Assembly: GCA_036346375.1 (NCBI GenBank)
Contig: CM070512.1
Coordinates: 42,702,466 to 42,766,465, forward strand
DNA from: Guadua angustifolia
Lineage: Eukaryota; Streptophyta; Magnoliopsida; Poales; Poaceae
Direction of reading: 5' to 3'
Length of the DNA: 64,000 bases
Position 1 is the stretch's first letter, and each line of letters begins with the position of its first letter. This document shows, one piece after another, positions 24,394-35,791 of the stretch. The notes under the pieces are model-generated. The model worked only from the letters and a program-made list of their open reading frames with translations. It searched no databases and was not told where the DNA came from. Position numbers and translations under genes: made by a program.

Positions 24394-25260
24394 GTGAGGG
24401 GAGGAGGCGCAAGCTGCGGCCAGGATGGAGCCAAGAGGAGTAGAAGTGGCGGAGCAGAGTCGACCGGGTAGGGGAGGAGTCACAGAGGTGAAGCCCGACC
24501 GGGAGGAAGAGTAGGGGAGAAGCCGGCCATGGGGTAGTAGTAGAAGTGGAGAGGTGGAGGAGAGCCTGCACTCGACCAGGAGAAGAAAAGGGGGAAACGA
24601 TGACAGAACCGAGAGCTGTCGGCCAGAGGTGAAGGAAAAGAGAAGGCAGGAAAGAAAGAAAGAGAATGGAAGAAGAGAAAAAAGAAAAAAAAAGGGAAAA
24701 TAGGGAAGAGAGAAAAGAGAAGAGAACAAGTGAGGAAGTAGAAAATAATCCATGTCTCGGACCACGTTGTTTTTTGCTAATCAACTTGTGGATCACGTAA
24801 AAATCGCCAACCTATATTAATTATTTTGTGCCAAGATAAAATATGTATGAAAGATCAGAAAATTGGTTGGACGTCAAAATAAATCATTCACCTTAATTGC
24901 CTTAGTTAATATCTTCTGTTTTTAGGTGGGCTCGACCTGAATCTGCCAATCACCAAATCCAACCTTCAGGCGAGGTCAAACCTTCAAATTTAATTCTAGG
25001 CAAGAATCTCTTGATCATCTTTATAAATGTTTTCCAATGCTTGTTGATACATATATATCATCCATGCATTGAAAATCTTATATTGGAATAAAAAACTTTA
25101 AATCGAGTTGAATGGAAGAAGTGATGTGTTGAAATGAAAATGATGATTTGGTGAATGGAATGGTGGAATGATGTTTAGTTATCCACAAATGGAGTCATGG
25201 ATAATATATTAGTAATAATTATGGTGGGTAGAGGATGCACAAGAAGATAGCGTGGTGTTG
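24394..25260. other. Purine-rich intergenic DNA
   Basis: The plus strand from 24394 to about 24740 is almost all A and G, which creates long Pro/Ser/Phe/Leu frames on the minus strand that are compositional. The remainder is AT-rich. No gene is supported. Confidence 0.45.
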
Positions 25261-25280
25261 CCCATGCCGGTGGATCCTCT

Positions 25281-25411
25281 ACATAGGTTGGAATATAAGG
25301 TCAAACACCTACACTTGGGCAATTGAGCCGTATTTTCAGTACCAACTACATAGGCTAAAATATAAGATTAAATACCTACACTTGGGCAATGAGTCGTATT
25401 TTTAGTACCAA
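25281..25411. repeat. Tandem duplication, unit about 67 bp
   Basis: ACATAGGTTGGAATATAAGG ... CCTACACTTGGGCAATTGAG ... TTTTCAGTACCAAC is followed immediately by a second copy beginning ACATAGGCTAAAATATAAGA and ending TTTTTAGTACCAAC. There are two copies. Confidence 0.8.
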
Positions 25412-25501
25412 CCATAGCGAGATAAATGGCTACTAAAAAAATAAGCTTAAAAGGTGTTATGATCTCCATATTGGATAAAAATAGTTACTAGAGCCAAAGT
25501 C

Positions 25502-26304
25502 TTGGTATGCAGAGGTACCCTAAGCACAATCACCGCCTTCCTAGTGGCATCATACAGAGTACCGCATGACGCCACTAGGAAGGCGATGATCACGCTTAGG
25601 GCTCAGTTCGTGAAGCACCTGAGTAGTATCTCCTTTAGTCAGTTTCCCCTCTGTACTCAGGGTGTCTCTCGCCATCCAACCCCTCCTTCACCTCGTCCAC
25701 CCAGTGCTAGTGAGGCTTCGGGATCTTCAGCTCAGAGAGTCACTAGCCACCACATGATGACATTTGATGCCATGTATTGCGAGGGGATGAACAAGATGGT
25801 GACAAACGCCAAGAGTAGGGTGACATACTGTAGTCAGCGGTACAGTGATGCTGAGTTAGCACGCCAGATCTTAGAAACTACGCTCTTGAACATGATGCTC
25901 CCACCCACTGATCTAGAGGCCGCTTCAAATATTGACCACTTTGCCACGCCAAAACCCCCAATTGCTACCACCTCAGTGCCACCACTCCCTGCAGTTTCAC
26001 CTCTCCACCAGTACACCTTCTTCTTAGAGTTAGATGTCCCAGCTTCAGCACTTCACACTCATACTCTGCCCCTCTAGAACTTGGCATTCCTATCCCACAG
26101 ATCCTGTTAGGCCTTTCTGCCACTCACCCTGTGCAACCGCGTAGCTGGTTCTTGCGCCGCACTAGCCTCATGAGTGTGCATCTAGGCCCTAACGTCGTGG
26201 CTGCATATCTCAATGCACATATAGGGCACCTAGATCAGGGCACTAGTGCAGGAGCTCAGGGTCGGGGGGAGAGGGAGATCCTGAGGAGGACCTCAAAGAG
26301 GTAG
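25502..26304 (+). CDS. Unidentified reading frame, frameshifted near 26070
   Basis: The open frame at 25502-26077 (191 aa) continues after a stop in another frame (ELGIPIPQILLGLSATHPVQ ... SMSVHLGPNVV) to about 26304. The predicted protein is rich in Ser, Pro and Thr. It has one neutral stretch, MVTNAKSRVTYCSQRYSDAE, and no motif I recognise. It sits in repeat-rich DNA beside tandem duplications, and its first 100 nt contain the hairpin at 25518-25601. A transposon-derived or decayed gene is more likely than an active one. Confidence 0.3.
25518..25601 (-). ncRNA. Candidate hairpin RNA, 36-bp stem
   Basis: The left arm 25518-25553 and right arm 25566-25601 are inverse over 36 nt with five differences and a 12-nt loop. 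All five differences are transitions of the type that leave G-U pairs in a minus-strand transcript (A-C or C-A on the plus strand). The stem would therefore be fully paired in minus-strand RNA. This geometry fits a young inverted-duplication small-RNA locus, but expression is unknown and methylation-driven decay could give the same pattern. Confidence 0.4.
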
Positions 26305-26329
26305 ACAAGGAGTAGAGGGTGGGTAGTAG

Positions 26330-26641
26330 TGTCCTTATAATGTATATGTATTAGTTAGTCTATCATGAGCTTATGTACGAGTTGATGTAAAATTTCTTAT
26401 ATAATGTTCATCTATGTACTTGTTCTTCATATATATGCCATGCTCTGCTATTAATAATGTCTGCATGTTCAAATTAATGAATTAGTGGGTAGTAGTGTCT
26501 TTGTAATGTCTATGTATTAGTCAGTCTATCACGAGCTTATGTACGAGTTGATGTAAAATTTCTTATGTAATGTTCATCTATGTACTTGTTTTTCATATAT
26601 ATGCCATGTTCTGCTATTAATGATGTATGCATGTTCAAATT
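26330..26641. repeat. Tandem duplication, unit about 156 bp
   Basis: Two adjacent copies begin TGGGTAGTAGTGTC and both end AAATTAATGAATTAG. They differ at about a dozen positions. Downstream (26642-27630) the DNA is AT-rich with no recognised gene. Confidence 0.85.
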
Positions 26642-27633
26642 AATGAATTAGCTGCTTCTCATTTCATCATGTATTCTCTCTTGAATCATGGCATGTGCAT
26701 GCATTTCTTTATATCTATATTGCTGTCATTCTCTTTTGGGTCATTGTAATTAGTGTAGAAGTAAATGCTGCCATGATACATTAAAATGAAGTCATTATAT
26801 TATAAAATATATTACTTAGTAAAATTTTAGTCTATTTTCTTACGCTGTTCATATCATGTCATCATGAGTAGTATGATGCACTTGACATAAATTAGATAGG
26901 CTCATGTAGTTAATGGTGCATCCTTTACCTGTGGTAGAGACCAGACTGGGTGTACATGACTATATATATATTTAGTTAGCTAGTGACAGCAATCAGGAGC
27001 AGGACCTTCAAGAGAATGACTACTACTACTATCGAGGAGTAGTAATACTAGTAGACCGTATCCCCGCGGTAGTCGACCGGTAGGAATTAGGAGGTTATTA
27101 GTTGTATTTTTGTTGTAATAGCTTCTATGTAAGTTAAGGTATGTACAATAATTTGTGTGGTTAATAGAATGTAATAAAAAATTTCATTTTCATTCTTTAA
27201 TTATTGTTTTGTTGCAATACTCGAAAATCGGTATAGTAACTAATAAAGCATGAGGATGCCTAGTGTTTTGCTAACTAATGTACTGAGATCTACTTAATTA
27301 GCCAAGAGTGATGACAATGTTATTGTCATACCCGGAGTTAATTAGACAGGTCGTCACAGACAACAGCAGTTAGCTCCAAGTCAAAGTGGCGTGCGGGACA
27401 AAGTGGGGGATGGAGAACACATCTGGTCGCAGAATAGACCGAACGGGAATCTCATGTAGAAGGTCTTCGCTCATCACAGTCATGTAGGTGGAAGTTCAGG
27501 CTCAAGATTTCCGCCGCCAAAGTTTGCCATCCATTGCCTGAGGAAGATAAAAGGGACACGAGGGGCCTGTCAGGGTGCTTAGATTTTTGAAGTATGATGG
27601 AACTCTATTGTGATTCTCTGGGCTATCACAACA

Positions 27634-27985
27634 ATGGGATATATAAGGTGCAAATCATTCTTATCATGTAAACTTTATAAAAATCATATATACAAGTTTT
27701 CAAAAATTCTCGAAAAATTACCATATGCAAGATAGGTTAGCTTCTACAAGATATGAAATTGACAAGTAGCGAGCTGAATAGTGGACCTTGAAAAATCACT
27801 ATTTAGCCTGAATTTGTCTTTCTCATATCATTCAAATGCGATTAAGTTTGCTCTTCAAATTTTACAGGATTGTAGAAGCTAACCTCCACCATATATGGTA
27901 ATTTTTTGAGAATTTTTTAAAACTTGTATATATATTTCTCACAAAGTTTACAGATAAGGATGGTTTGCCCCTGATATCTCCCTCA
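27634..27985. mobile_element. Fold-back MITE
   Basis: The left arm (about 27634-27752) and right arm (about 27872-27985) are long inverted repeats. GGTTAGCTTCTACAA on the left matches TTGTAGAAGCTAACC on the right, and TATACAAGTTTTCAAAAATT matches AATTTTTTAAAACTTGTATA. The spacer is about 120 bp. Ends and target duplication are not clear. No coding capacity. Confidence 0.7.
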
Positions 27986-29060
27986 CAACAAGAGTTAGAC
28001 AGCGCATTTTTGTTCAATCGAAAGCTACTTGGAAGGAATACACACAATAGAATCAATTAATGATGTAATTGTGGTGGATAAGCTCCATAACAAGAAAGAA
28101 GCTACCTTGCTTCACAACGGCCAACGCAGAGAGGTGCAGAACGAGGATATCATATTACAATCCTATCAGAAAATTCTACCATCTTTGCGCTAAAATTATC
28201 TTGCACCACAGACCTGGTTACTTCTGGCATCAAACTCAAATTCATTCCGTTTCGCCTGGTTCAAATTCATTCCATTTCGCCTACCAGGTGACAAATTTAC
28301 AAACATCAGACTGACAAAACTGACTCTCCGCACAGGATTTCTAATGCGATGCACAATCACATGTACACACATCAAGTGTGTGATGTGAGGATCATGACTT
28401 CCACTGACATGCTCTATATTCCCAAAACAATTTGACATTCTATGGAAAGTACTAAGCTGCAAAAATGCTACTATGCAAAACATACAGAGCTAGGCTACCC
28501 CATGAACAACCTGAACCTAGCGCACAAAACACCTTCTATGGTTAACTAAAAACCTTCTCACAAGAAGCACAAGCCGCTAGGGAAATCGCTAAGCGTATCG
28601 TTCTACTAGTTCGTCGAGAAACCTTCCTAGGATGAGCACAATTACTTGTTCCAGCCGATCAAGCCGCTCGGAAATACATGCTAGGATGCCCCTACCCTAA
28701 GGAAGGAATCTAAGAGAGCAAACAACGCAGGGGCCACATTCTCACAGCAGGACTCGATCTTGCGAGTCGCAGGAGGGCTCACCAGGAGGAGGAAGAGCAG
28801 GAGGCCTCGCCGGAGCGTAGCGGGTGGCGCGGCCGTCGTGCGGCGGCGGAGAGCACCGGAGGAGTGACCGAGCGAGCCAGGGTTTGAGAGGAATGGGAGG
28901 ACTCGGCCCAATTGGCCCAACAATTCTTGGATAATGGGCCGTTCGTCACGGCCCATCTAGTGGCCCGAAGGGAAGCTATCTCCTACAGCACCCACGTGGC
29001 GGCTTCCCATTAGACGGCGGGAGCCTAAGCAGTCTCCTACTCTCCTCTTCTGCTGCGAAG
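27986..29060. other. Intergenic; possible minus-strand 5' leader near 28750-28900
   Basis: The minus strand at 28750-28900 is GC-rich and reads like a plant 5' leader and first exon (AACCCTGGCTCGCTCGGTCA, then a GGTGAGCCC donor-like site near 28780). No downstream exon could be recognised at lower coordinates. It could be the start of a gene or transcript diverging from the LEA_2 gene. Low certainty. Confidence 0.25.
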
Positions 29061-29065
29061 GGAAT

Positions 29066-29193
29066 AATTAACTATTTGCCACTACTTTTATTACTCCACC
29101 TCTAGTATGAGCCATCGACACGCTTATAGTGATATGAACCATCGACGGAAGAAATCTGTTACCACTGACCCCGTAAGAGTGGTAAATAGTTAA
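29066..29193. mobile_element. MITE with TTTGCCACT-type ends, copy 2, in the LEA_2 promoter
   Basis: TTAACTATTTGCCACTACTT at the left end and AGAGTGGTAAATAGTTAA at the right end are inverse. The element is about 128 bp and ends about 70 bp upstream of the LEA_2 start codon, so it may supply part of the promoter or leader. It is related to the element at 20647-20802. Confidence 0.6.
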
Positions 29194-29265
29194 AAGCCCC
29201 GCTGCGAAGTTCCCAGTTCCCACCACAACTGATCGCGTCTCGCAGCCGCAACCACAGCGTCGGCG

Positions 29266-32200
29266 ATGGCATCCCCGGCGGCGGACGGCAAGAAGCCCTC
29301 GGCGCACCTCGCCCACCCCCTCCTTGGGCCGCCCCAGTCCCCCCAGCCGTACTACGCCTACCCCGCCGCCGCCTATGCCCCGGCCGAGACCCCACCGCCG
29401 CCTCCCCCGACGGTCGTCCTCGTCCCCGCTTCCCCAGTCCTCGTCCGTCTCCGCCGCCTCCGCCCGCGCCGCATCCCCTGCCTCTGCCGCTTCTCCTCCT
29501 GCGCGCTCCCGCTCCTCCTCCTTGTGCTCCTCGCCGGCCTCGCCTTCCTCCTCTACCCCTCCGCGCCCGCCGCTCGCGTCGCCGACCTCCGCCTTGACCG
29601 CTTCCGCGTCAACCCGCCCCTCTCCCCGTGCTCGACCTCGACCTCGCGCTCCGCCTCCGCGTCCGCAACCCCGGCCTCCTCCTCCCGATCCGCTACCGCG
29701 CGGTATCCGCGGCCATCTCCTACCGCGGTCACTTGCTCGGCTCCGCCGCTGCGCGCCCCGGATCGGGCGAGCTCGCTGCCAGAGGGTGACGTATGCCGAC
29801 GCCGAGGTGTGGGTGGACGCCGGGAGGGTGCTGGATGACGTGATCGAGCTGATCGGGGACGTCGCCGCGGGGTCTGTGCCGCTGGAGATCATGACCGAGG
29901 TAGTTGGCGCGGTCAGGTTGTTCCGTTTCGACATCCCTGTGAAGGTAATTGCATGTTCTTATGATAGATTGTTACGAATTATGTGGCACCATTAGTGCTG
30001 ATTTCCTCTGGATGGATGGTTATTATGGATACTAGTTGCAAAGATTGAGTTAGAGAATTTGTAGGACTTAGAAGATGTATTAGGTTATCAGGGGCTGCGT
30101 TAAACTGTTCCTGAGTTTTTATTATAGTATTCTAGCTCTTGTGATGGACTGAATAGTGAGATTGCCGAATTGTTGAAGGGCACTTGGTAAGATGATAGGA
30201 GTTTTGCTGCTTTAAAATGGTAAATGTGGAGTTGCTGAAGTTTATGCTAGTTCTTAGATTATAGTGAGTGGCTGTTGTGGTTCTATTGAAAAATAATTTG
30301 GTGGATTTGTGATAACTTTATTCCCAGGTATAAAAGTGATAGATCAGATGTGGGAGGGATAATTAGAGAATATTCCTTCATTCATTAGCATGTGCTATAG
30401 CATTTGATGGAATATGGAATACTTTGTGGTATGCGAATATGGAATACTTTGTGGTATGCGAATATGGAATAGGTTTTGCTTGCAACTGCTAATATGCTAT
30501 GGTACAAGGATTTTCTGATTTCCCGTTTCCATGTTACTGTAGTAAAATTCAGGGGATTTAGTTTTCCACCTTTTTTCATGTTGGTAAATGCTAATCCATA
30601 TTAGTGAATAAATTTATCTGTGCAACATCGGGTGGAGGGTTCTTAGGTAACCCCCTAACGAAATTGAATATTTTGTTGTCCGCAAACCAGTAAATATAAT
30701 CAAATGGACCTTTGAAAAAAGAATTACGTACTAGTATAATAATTGAGCTAATCAACTCCATAGACTATCAATGGCAAAGCATGGATAAGTTCCATGACTT
30801 TGTTAACTATAAGTGATAAGTCCATCCCCATCATGGGAGTACCATTATTGCGACCAGGCAGTGTAGGTTTGGGCGTTTAGCTCAAAGCATTAGGCTAGAA
30901 ATTAGGTTGGTCTCTACATGGATCTGACCTCGAGCTAGCTTGGTCCAAGTTGTAAGCTTATTAAAAATAAGTGGATACATTCTTTACTTCCAATCAATAA
31001 ACAATCTGTATTTTTTTAAAACATTGTGATCGAGTAAATAGATAAATTTAGAGTATTACATGAGCAAAATTATTACCGTTGTTAATTGTGAGCAATTGTG
31101 TCACGAAACTAGCTATAGAAAAATTATTGATACAACTTTAAAGGCAGAGGGAAAGTAAGCTGGGAAAGGAATGGGTCATGGAAGCAAAAGATGGTAAGCA
31201 GTTGAGGAGTGCATGAGTGACTTGGTTGCTAAAGTGTTGTTACGTCCCCTTGCCGCCAGGCTCGTTGGGGCGTGAGATCAGCACAAATCGAAGACAGAAG
31301 GTTTCAGAGGAACAGCAGAATAAAGAAGAAAGAAAAGAATCAAGAGCAACAAGCAAACTTCATTCCATTTCTATATCTGCCTTCCCTCTGTCCAGTACAT
31401 GAGTCTTACACTTCCCACAGCATCTAACGAATCTCCCATGTACCCATAACAAACTATTACTCTGTTACAGTCTAACCCATGTAAATTGACAACCTGTATT
31501 GCTACAGTATTTTCGTGATCACTATTCACTGTCACAGCCGTTGGATGCTCCATATTCTTTGCCTTGCTAATTTGTGTCATCCATTACATTACCCCCTCCT
31601 GAAGATATTGTTTGTCCCCAAGCAATCACAGATGGGAACCTATCGCGCAGCACATTGAGATCTTCCCAAGTTGCAGCTTCCGCTGGTATCCCCGTCCATT
31701 TAATCAAGCCCTGTGTCACTACAGCATTACATTTCTTAACCGGTCTCCTCTCCAGTATATCTTTCGGCTCAGTTGAGCTCACATCCAACTCCACCATTTT
31801 TGGCAATTCAACGAACATAGGGGAGTAGTCCGGTTAAATGCCTATTGGGAGGCATGAAATACAGGGTGAATCTGACTATTCGAAGGTAAATCCAAGCGAT
31901 AGGTTGTCGGTCTGATCTTTTCCACCACAGAATATGGACCATAAAATTTGTTTGCCACCTTTGGAAAAGGTCGGTTCACTAGAGAAGTTTGAGCATATGG
32001 TTGCAATTTGAGCAATACCTTTTCTCCCACTTGGAATTGCCAATCCTGTCTATTTTTGTCTGCCTAAAGTTTCGTTCGATTTTGAGCTTGAGCTAATTGT
32101 TGCTTAAGCAATTCGTTGTACAACTCTCAATTGTGCAAAAGGTTATTAACCTCCTCAAATTCACTAACAACTGTTCGGGCTCGATGCCAAAATTTGGCTC

Positions 32201-34999
32201 CTTTCCATATAAGGCCTTGAATGGAGAACACCCCAAAGAGGAATGGAAGCTTGCATTGTCCCAGAGTTCAGTGAGAGCCAACCATTTCTTTCATTTCCCT
32301 GGTGAAACATGAACAACACATCTCAAATACATCTCTAAACATTGATTAAATCGTTCACTTTGCCTAGTTTGCGGGTGGTAGGAAGTACTGTATTGTAGCT
32401 TAGTATCCAAAGCTTGGAATAGTTCATGCCAGAAGATGCTAGTAAAAATTTTATCCTGGTCTGTCATGATAGTTTTCGGCACCCCATGTAACTTGACAAT
32501 ATGTTCCAGAAATAGCTTGGCAACCTTTTGAGTGGTGAATGGATGACTAAGAGCAAGAAAGTGTGCATATTTTGAGAACTGATCAACCACCACCATGATT
32601 ACATTGTAGCCTTCCGACATTGGCAAACCCTCAATGAAATCCATTGTTAGGTCCTGCCAAGCTACAGCAGGAATGGTTAGGGGTTGCAGCAACCCAGCCT
32701 GTTTGGACCTTTCCCGTTTTGCTAATTAGCACACCTCACATTGTTTCACGAAGTTATCTACTCCTTGTTTCATCCTGGTCCAACAGAATAATTTCTTCAG
32801 TCTTTGATAGGTCGCGTGGATTCTCGGAATGCCCCCAATAGCACTTGAATGAAAAGCCGTAATCAACTTAGTTTGTTATGCAAAATTTTCTCCGATCCAT
32901 ATTTTTCCTTGGTTCTGAATCAATCCATGTTGCAACTCAAACCCCTTTTCAGCTGGACTATGGATAGCCAATTGAACAAGATGTTGTTGGGTTGCTTTGT
33001 CCATAGTGTAAGAATTCACTACTTCTTGAATCCATATTGGTTGTATCTCTGAAACTGTTTGCATCGTCATGAATTGTCCAGCCCGAGATAAGGATCAGCT
33101 ACCACATTTTCTTTTCCTTTTTTGTAAAGGATTTGGAATTGTAGACCCATTAAGCGTGTCATAGCCTTTCGTTGCATCTCAAATTGTAGTTGCTGCTCAT
33201 CTAAATAGCACAGTTTTCGGTGGTCAGTCCTTATAACGAATTCCCTATGCTGCAAATAGGGTCGCCACCTTTCCACCGCAAGCATCAATGCCAAGAACTC
33301 TTTCTCATAGATCACAGGCCTTGATGCACTGTACCCAAGGCCTTGCTGAAGAAAGCCACCGGATGCCCTTGTTGCAACAATACAGCTCCCACACCGTGAT
33401 CACAAGTATTGGTTTCAATCTCAAAACTTTGTTTAAAATATGGTAGTTTGAGTACTGGTGTTGAAGACATGGCTTGTTTTAATCTGATAAATGCCTCCTC
33501 GGCATGTTCATCCCAACCGAATGCCTTTAACAAATTAGTTAATGGCTTTTCTTTCATCCCATAATTTTTTACTAACTTTTGGTAATACCCAGTCAGCCCT
33601 ACGAATCCACGCAGTTCCGTCACACTTGTTGGCCTTGGCCAATCCATCATAACCTGAGTTTTTCGAGGATCGGTTGCTACCCCTTGATCTGAAATATGTA
33701 ACCTAAGTACTCTAGTTGTCTTTGAGCAAAGGTACACTTGGATTTTTTTACAAAAGAACTGATTTGCCTCTAAAATCCTCAAGATAATTGCCAAATGTTC
33801 AGCATGGGAGTTAAGATTTGGACTATAAATCAAGATATCATCTATAAATACTAACACAAACTTCTTGAGATACGGTGCCAATATAGAATTCATGATGCAC
33901 TGAAACGTTGCAGGTGCGTTCATCAAGCCGAATGGCATTACTCTGAATTGGTAGTGTTCTTGATGTGTTTTAACTGTAGTTTTGATCTTATCCTCCTCTT
34001 TCATGAAAATCTGGTGGTAACCCGCCCTCAGGTCCAATTTTGAGAAGTACTTTGTGCCTACTAATTCATCAAGTAGCTCGTCAATCACCGGCATCATAAA
34101 CTTGTTCTTTATTGTAAGATCGTTTAAACGACGATAATCCATGCAAAACCTCTAGGTACCATCCTTCTTTTGCACTAGCAACATGGGAGAAGCAAACGGG
34201 CTAACACTCGGTATGATTATTCCGTTTGAGAGCATTTCTGCTATTTGTCTTTCAATCTCGTTCTTATGCAATGGAGAGTAACAATACGGTCTCGAGTTTA
34301 CTGGGGCAGCCTGGGATCAAAGTTATAGCATGATCATATTCCTTCCTTGGAGGGAGTCCTTTTGGTTCACTGAATACAGCCACATGTTGATTTATCACTG
34401 CTGGAATCTCTGCTGGGATTGGATCCTCTGAACTCTGCTGCTCATGTTCCAAAATAGCCATTGCCCTTATATTGTTGCCGTTCCTCCACTTCTCTAGTTG
34501 GTCTAAGGTCAAAGATTTGAGCTTAGCCCTTTCCGCACTCTTCACTCCTTGCAACCGTATCTTATTTCTATTGTGGTCAAATTCTACTACTTTGTCCTTC
34601 CTATGACAGATCATGTGACTGTGTGCCTTTAACCAATCCATACCCAATACAGAGCAAAATGCTACCCCCTCCTCTAATGGAAAAACATGTTACTTAATTA
34701 TTTTTCGAAAGAGTGTTTTGCCTTACAACTAATATTTATTTCAGAAGTAAATTTCCTATTGCAACTCAGTGTCTGAGCTATTGTTTGCTGGTATTTGCAA
34801 CATGTTTGCATTTTGCATTAAGCCTTCAACATGTTTTGGCAAATGAGGTAGACGCTGAATCTTGAGTTGTACTGCACACTGGATTCAGTAATTCTTTTGG
34901 GTCAACCCTCTAACAATTCCACTGGTCCAGGGGATCATGTCGTGCTCCGTGAATGTCAGCCCAGATACCCAGAGAATCATAAGTCAGGATTGTTATTGA
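29266..34999 (+). CDS. LEA_2 / NDR1-HIN1-like membrane protein, two exons, two apparent frameshifts
   Basis: Exon 1 is 29266-29944 (donor AAG|GTAATT). Exon 2 is 34931-34999 (acceptor GGTCCAG|GGG), encoding GIMSCSVNVSPDTQRIISQD, CY, stop; the phase is 0 on both sides. Exon 1 encodes a Pro-rich cytosolic N-terminus, a membrane segment (CALPLLLLVLLAGLAFLLYP, about residues 80-99) and the LEA_2 domain, ending VGAVRLFRFDIPVK. The frame slips by one missing base near 29625 (CCCC run) and again near 29785 (GGG run). Each new frame continues family-like sequence (VLDLDLALRLRVRNPGLLLP; then TYADAEVWVDAGRVLDDV). With both bases counted the protein would be 249 aa, normal for LEA_2/NHL proteins, which sit in membranes and relate to stress and pathogen responses. 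Sequencing error in homopolymers or a recent pseudogene are both possible. Confidence 0.8.
31238..31588 (-). repeat. 3' LTR of the intronic gypsy element
   Basis: On the plus strand the segment starts TGTTACGTCCCC and ends CCATTACA. It is 351 bp with TG...CA ends and lies directly beside the polypurine tract. The 5 bp outside the left end are AGTGT; the partner is lost with the missing 5' LTR. Confidence 0.75.
31589..32692 (-). pseudogene. Gypsy integrase core and chromodomain-like tail
   Basis: The part at 32291-32692 carries the integrase core: WQDLTMDFIEGLPMSEGYN (first Asp), VVVDQFSKYAHF, GVPKTIMTDQDKIF (second Asp) and YHPQTRQSERFNQ near the Glu position. The part at 31842-32030 is the C-terminal GPY/F region (FYGPYSVVEKI, YRLDLPSNSQIHPVFHAS). 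The part at 31567-31818 has WTGIPAEAATWEDLNVLRDR, a chromodomain-like tail. Stops and frame changes separate these pieces. Confidence 0.87.
33067..34142 (-). pseudogene. Gypsy reverse transcriptase and RNase H
   Basis: The frame at 33312-34142 contains YRRLNDLTIKNKF, LDLRAGYHQIFM, MPFGLMNAPATFQ and the catalytic FIDDILIYSP, then RGFVGLTGYYQKLVKNYG. RNase H follows in a shifted frame at 33067-33315 (YEKEFLALMLAVERWRPYL, IRTDHRKLCYL). The shift lies near 33320. Similar in layout to the gypsy relic at 1-3988 but clearly a different family. Confidence 0.9.
34264..34690 (-). pseudogene. Gypsy protease-RT linker fragment
   Basis: The frame reads FPLEEGVAFCSVLGMDWLKA and later AVINQHVAVFSEPKGLPPR, KEYDHAITLIPG. 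This is the end of the aspartic protease (the LGMDWL phrase) and the lead-in to RT. The catalytic DSG motif is absent because the element is truncated just upstream. Confidence 0.8.
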
Positions 35000-35787
35000 G
35001 GTAAAGCTCTGATATCTCTACTTTTCTCTTATAGATTGTCCCACGTTGGTTTTGGACTGAGCTATTCTATTACGATTATATTACCACTCTTCTACCTTTC
35101 TTTTCTCCAGAAGTGATGCTTTGGGGCTCTTGATGGACTATACTCGTACAATTTGTACCTGTAGCTATTATCAAGTTGCAGTGTTGCAGAGCCAGGTCGA
35201 TGAAACTGGTGAAGTGTATGTTTGCAAATAGTTTGGAATATTGTATTGTATAGGCTGGAATAAGAACTATAGCATACCGCCAAACTTGACCACTGGGTGT
35301 ATAACTTATTCCACCGCTACAGAATGTATACAAATGCTCATGTCTGCACTGGTAAAGATCGCTGCATTGAGATGTACCACAGCCACAATCATGGTGTATG
35401 ATTTGACCTAACATGTATGGTAGGTTTGCAACTTATAATTGGTGATATTTGAATTTTAAGCATGATAACTGACAAACTATCACAGAGGATGTGTTTGTAG
35501 CTTTAAAGCACTACTCCCAAATGGCCTTGCACCCAACAATTTTTCGGTGTTTAGCGTTCAACATCTGGTCCGGTTTAACAGTGTATCAGTAGTCCTTTTT
35601 CTGTAATATTAATATTTGAAGTGCTGAAGCTAGAAGTTGCTACTGGTCCTGTGTTCAGTAAGTATCAACGAGACAGTGGGATCTGACAATTGATGGGATT
35701 AGTCTTACTCTTGTAGCTTGACGTTATTATTCAGACCCATTATACTAATAATTATCATTGGTCCACTAGAACTACAGATGGATAATA
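35000..35787. other. LEA_2 3' flank
   Basis: The DNA directly after the stop codon is probably 3' UTR. A 112-codon minus-strand frame at 35076-35414 has no recognisable features. No polyadenylation site was assigned. Confidence 0.4.
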
Positions 35788-35791
35788 TTGA

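Larger units (their letters stand above)
31238..34690 (-). mobile_element. Ty3/gypsy chromovirus, 3' part, degraded, inside the LEA_2 intron
   Basis: From high to low coordinates: protease tail, RT, RNase H, integrase, chromodomain-like tail, polypurine tract and 3' LTR. Gag and the 5' LTR are missing, the recognisable sequence stopping near 34690. The coding part is split into at least six frames. The polypurine tract (AGGAGGGGG on the minus strand, about 31592-31600) sits against the LTR. The element is oriented opposite to the host gene. Confidence 0.88.
29945..34930 (+). other. LEA_2 intron, 5 kb, enlarged by a retrotransposon
   Basis: The intron has GT...AG ends. Its centre is the gypsy element at 31238 to about 34690, inserted opposite to the gene. 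The part at 29945-31237 holds no gene; it contains a 25-bp phrase (AATATGGAATACTTTGTGGT...) duplicated in tandem at about 30411-30465. The part at about 34690-34930 is non-coding and ends with the acceptor. Confidence 0.75.

Noticed and set aside
24319..24796. Two overlapping minus-strand frames of about 140 codons rich in Ser, Phe, Leu and Pro
   Set aside because: They arise from a purine-rich plus strand and have no recognisable domain.
29068..29934. 288-codon minus-strand frame
   Set aside because: Gly/Arg/Glu-rich shadow of the GC-rich LEA_2 exon 1; no domain, and it overlaps the promoter MITE.
34660..34690. Second polypurine tract and hence a 5' LTR junction at GCTACCCCCTCCTCTAATGG
   Set aside because: The purine run is in frame with protease coding sequence (LEEGVAFC), and no LTR sequence follows.
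35076..35414. 112-codon minus-strand frame with many Cys and His
   Set aside because: No metal-binding spacing is conserved, and it overlaps the probable 3' UTR of the LEA_2 gene.
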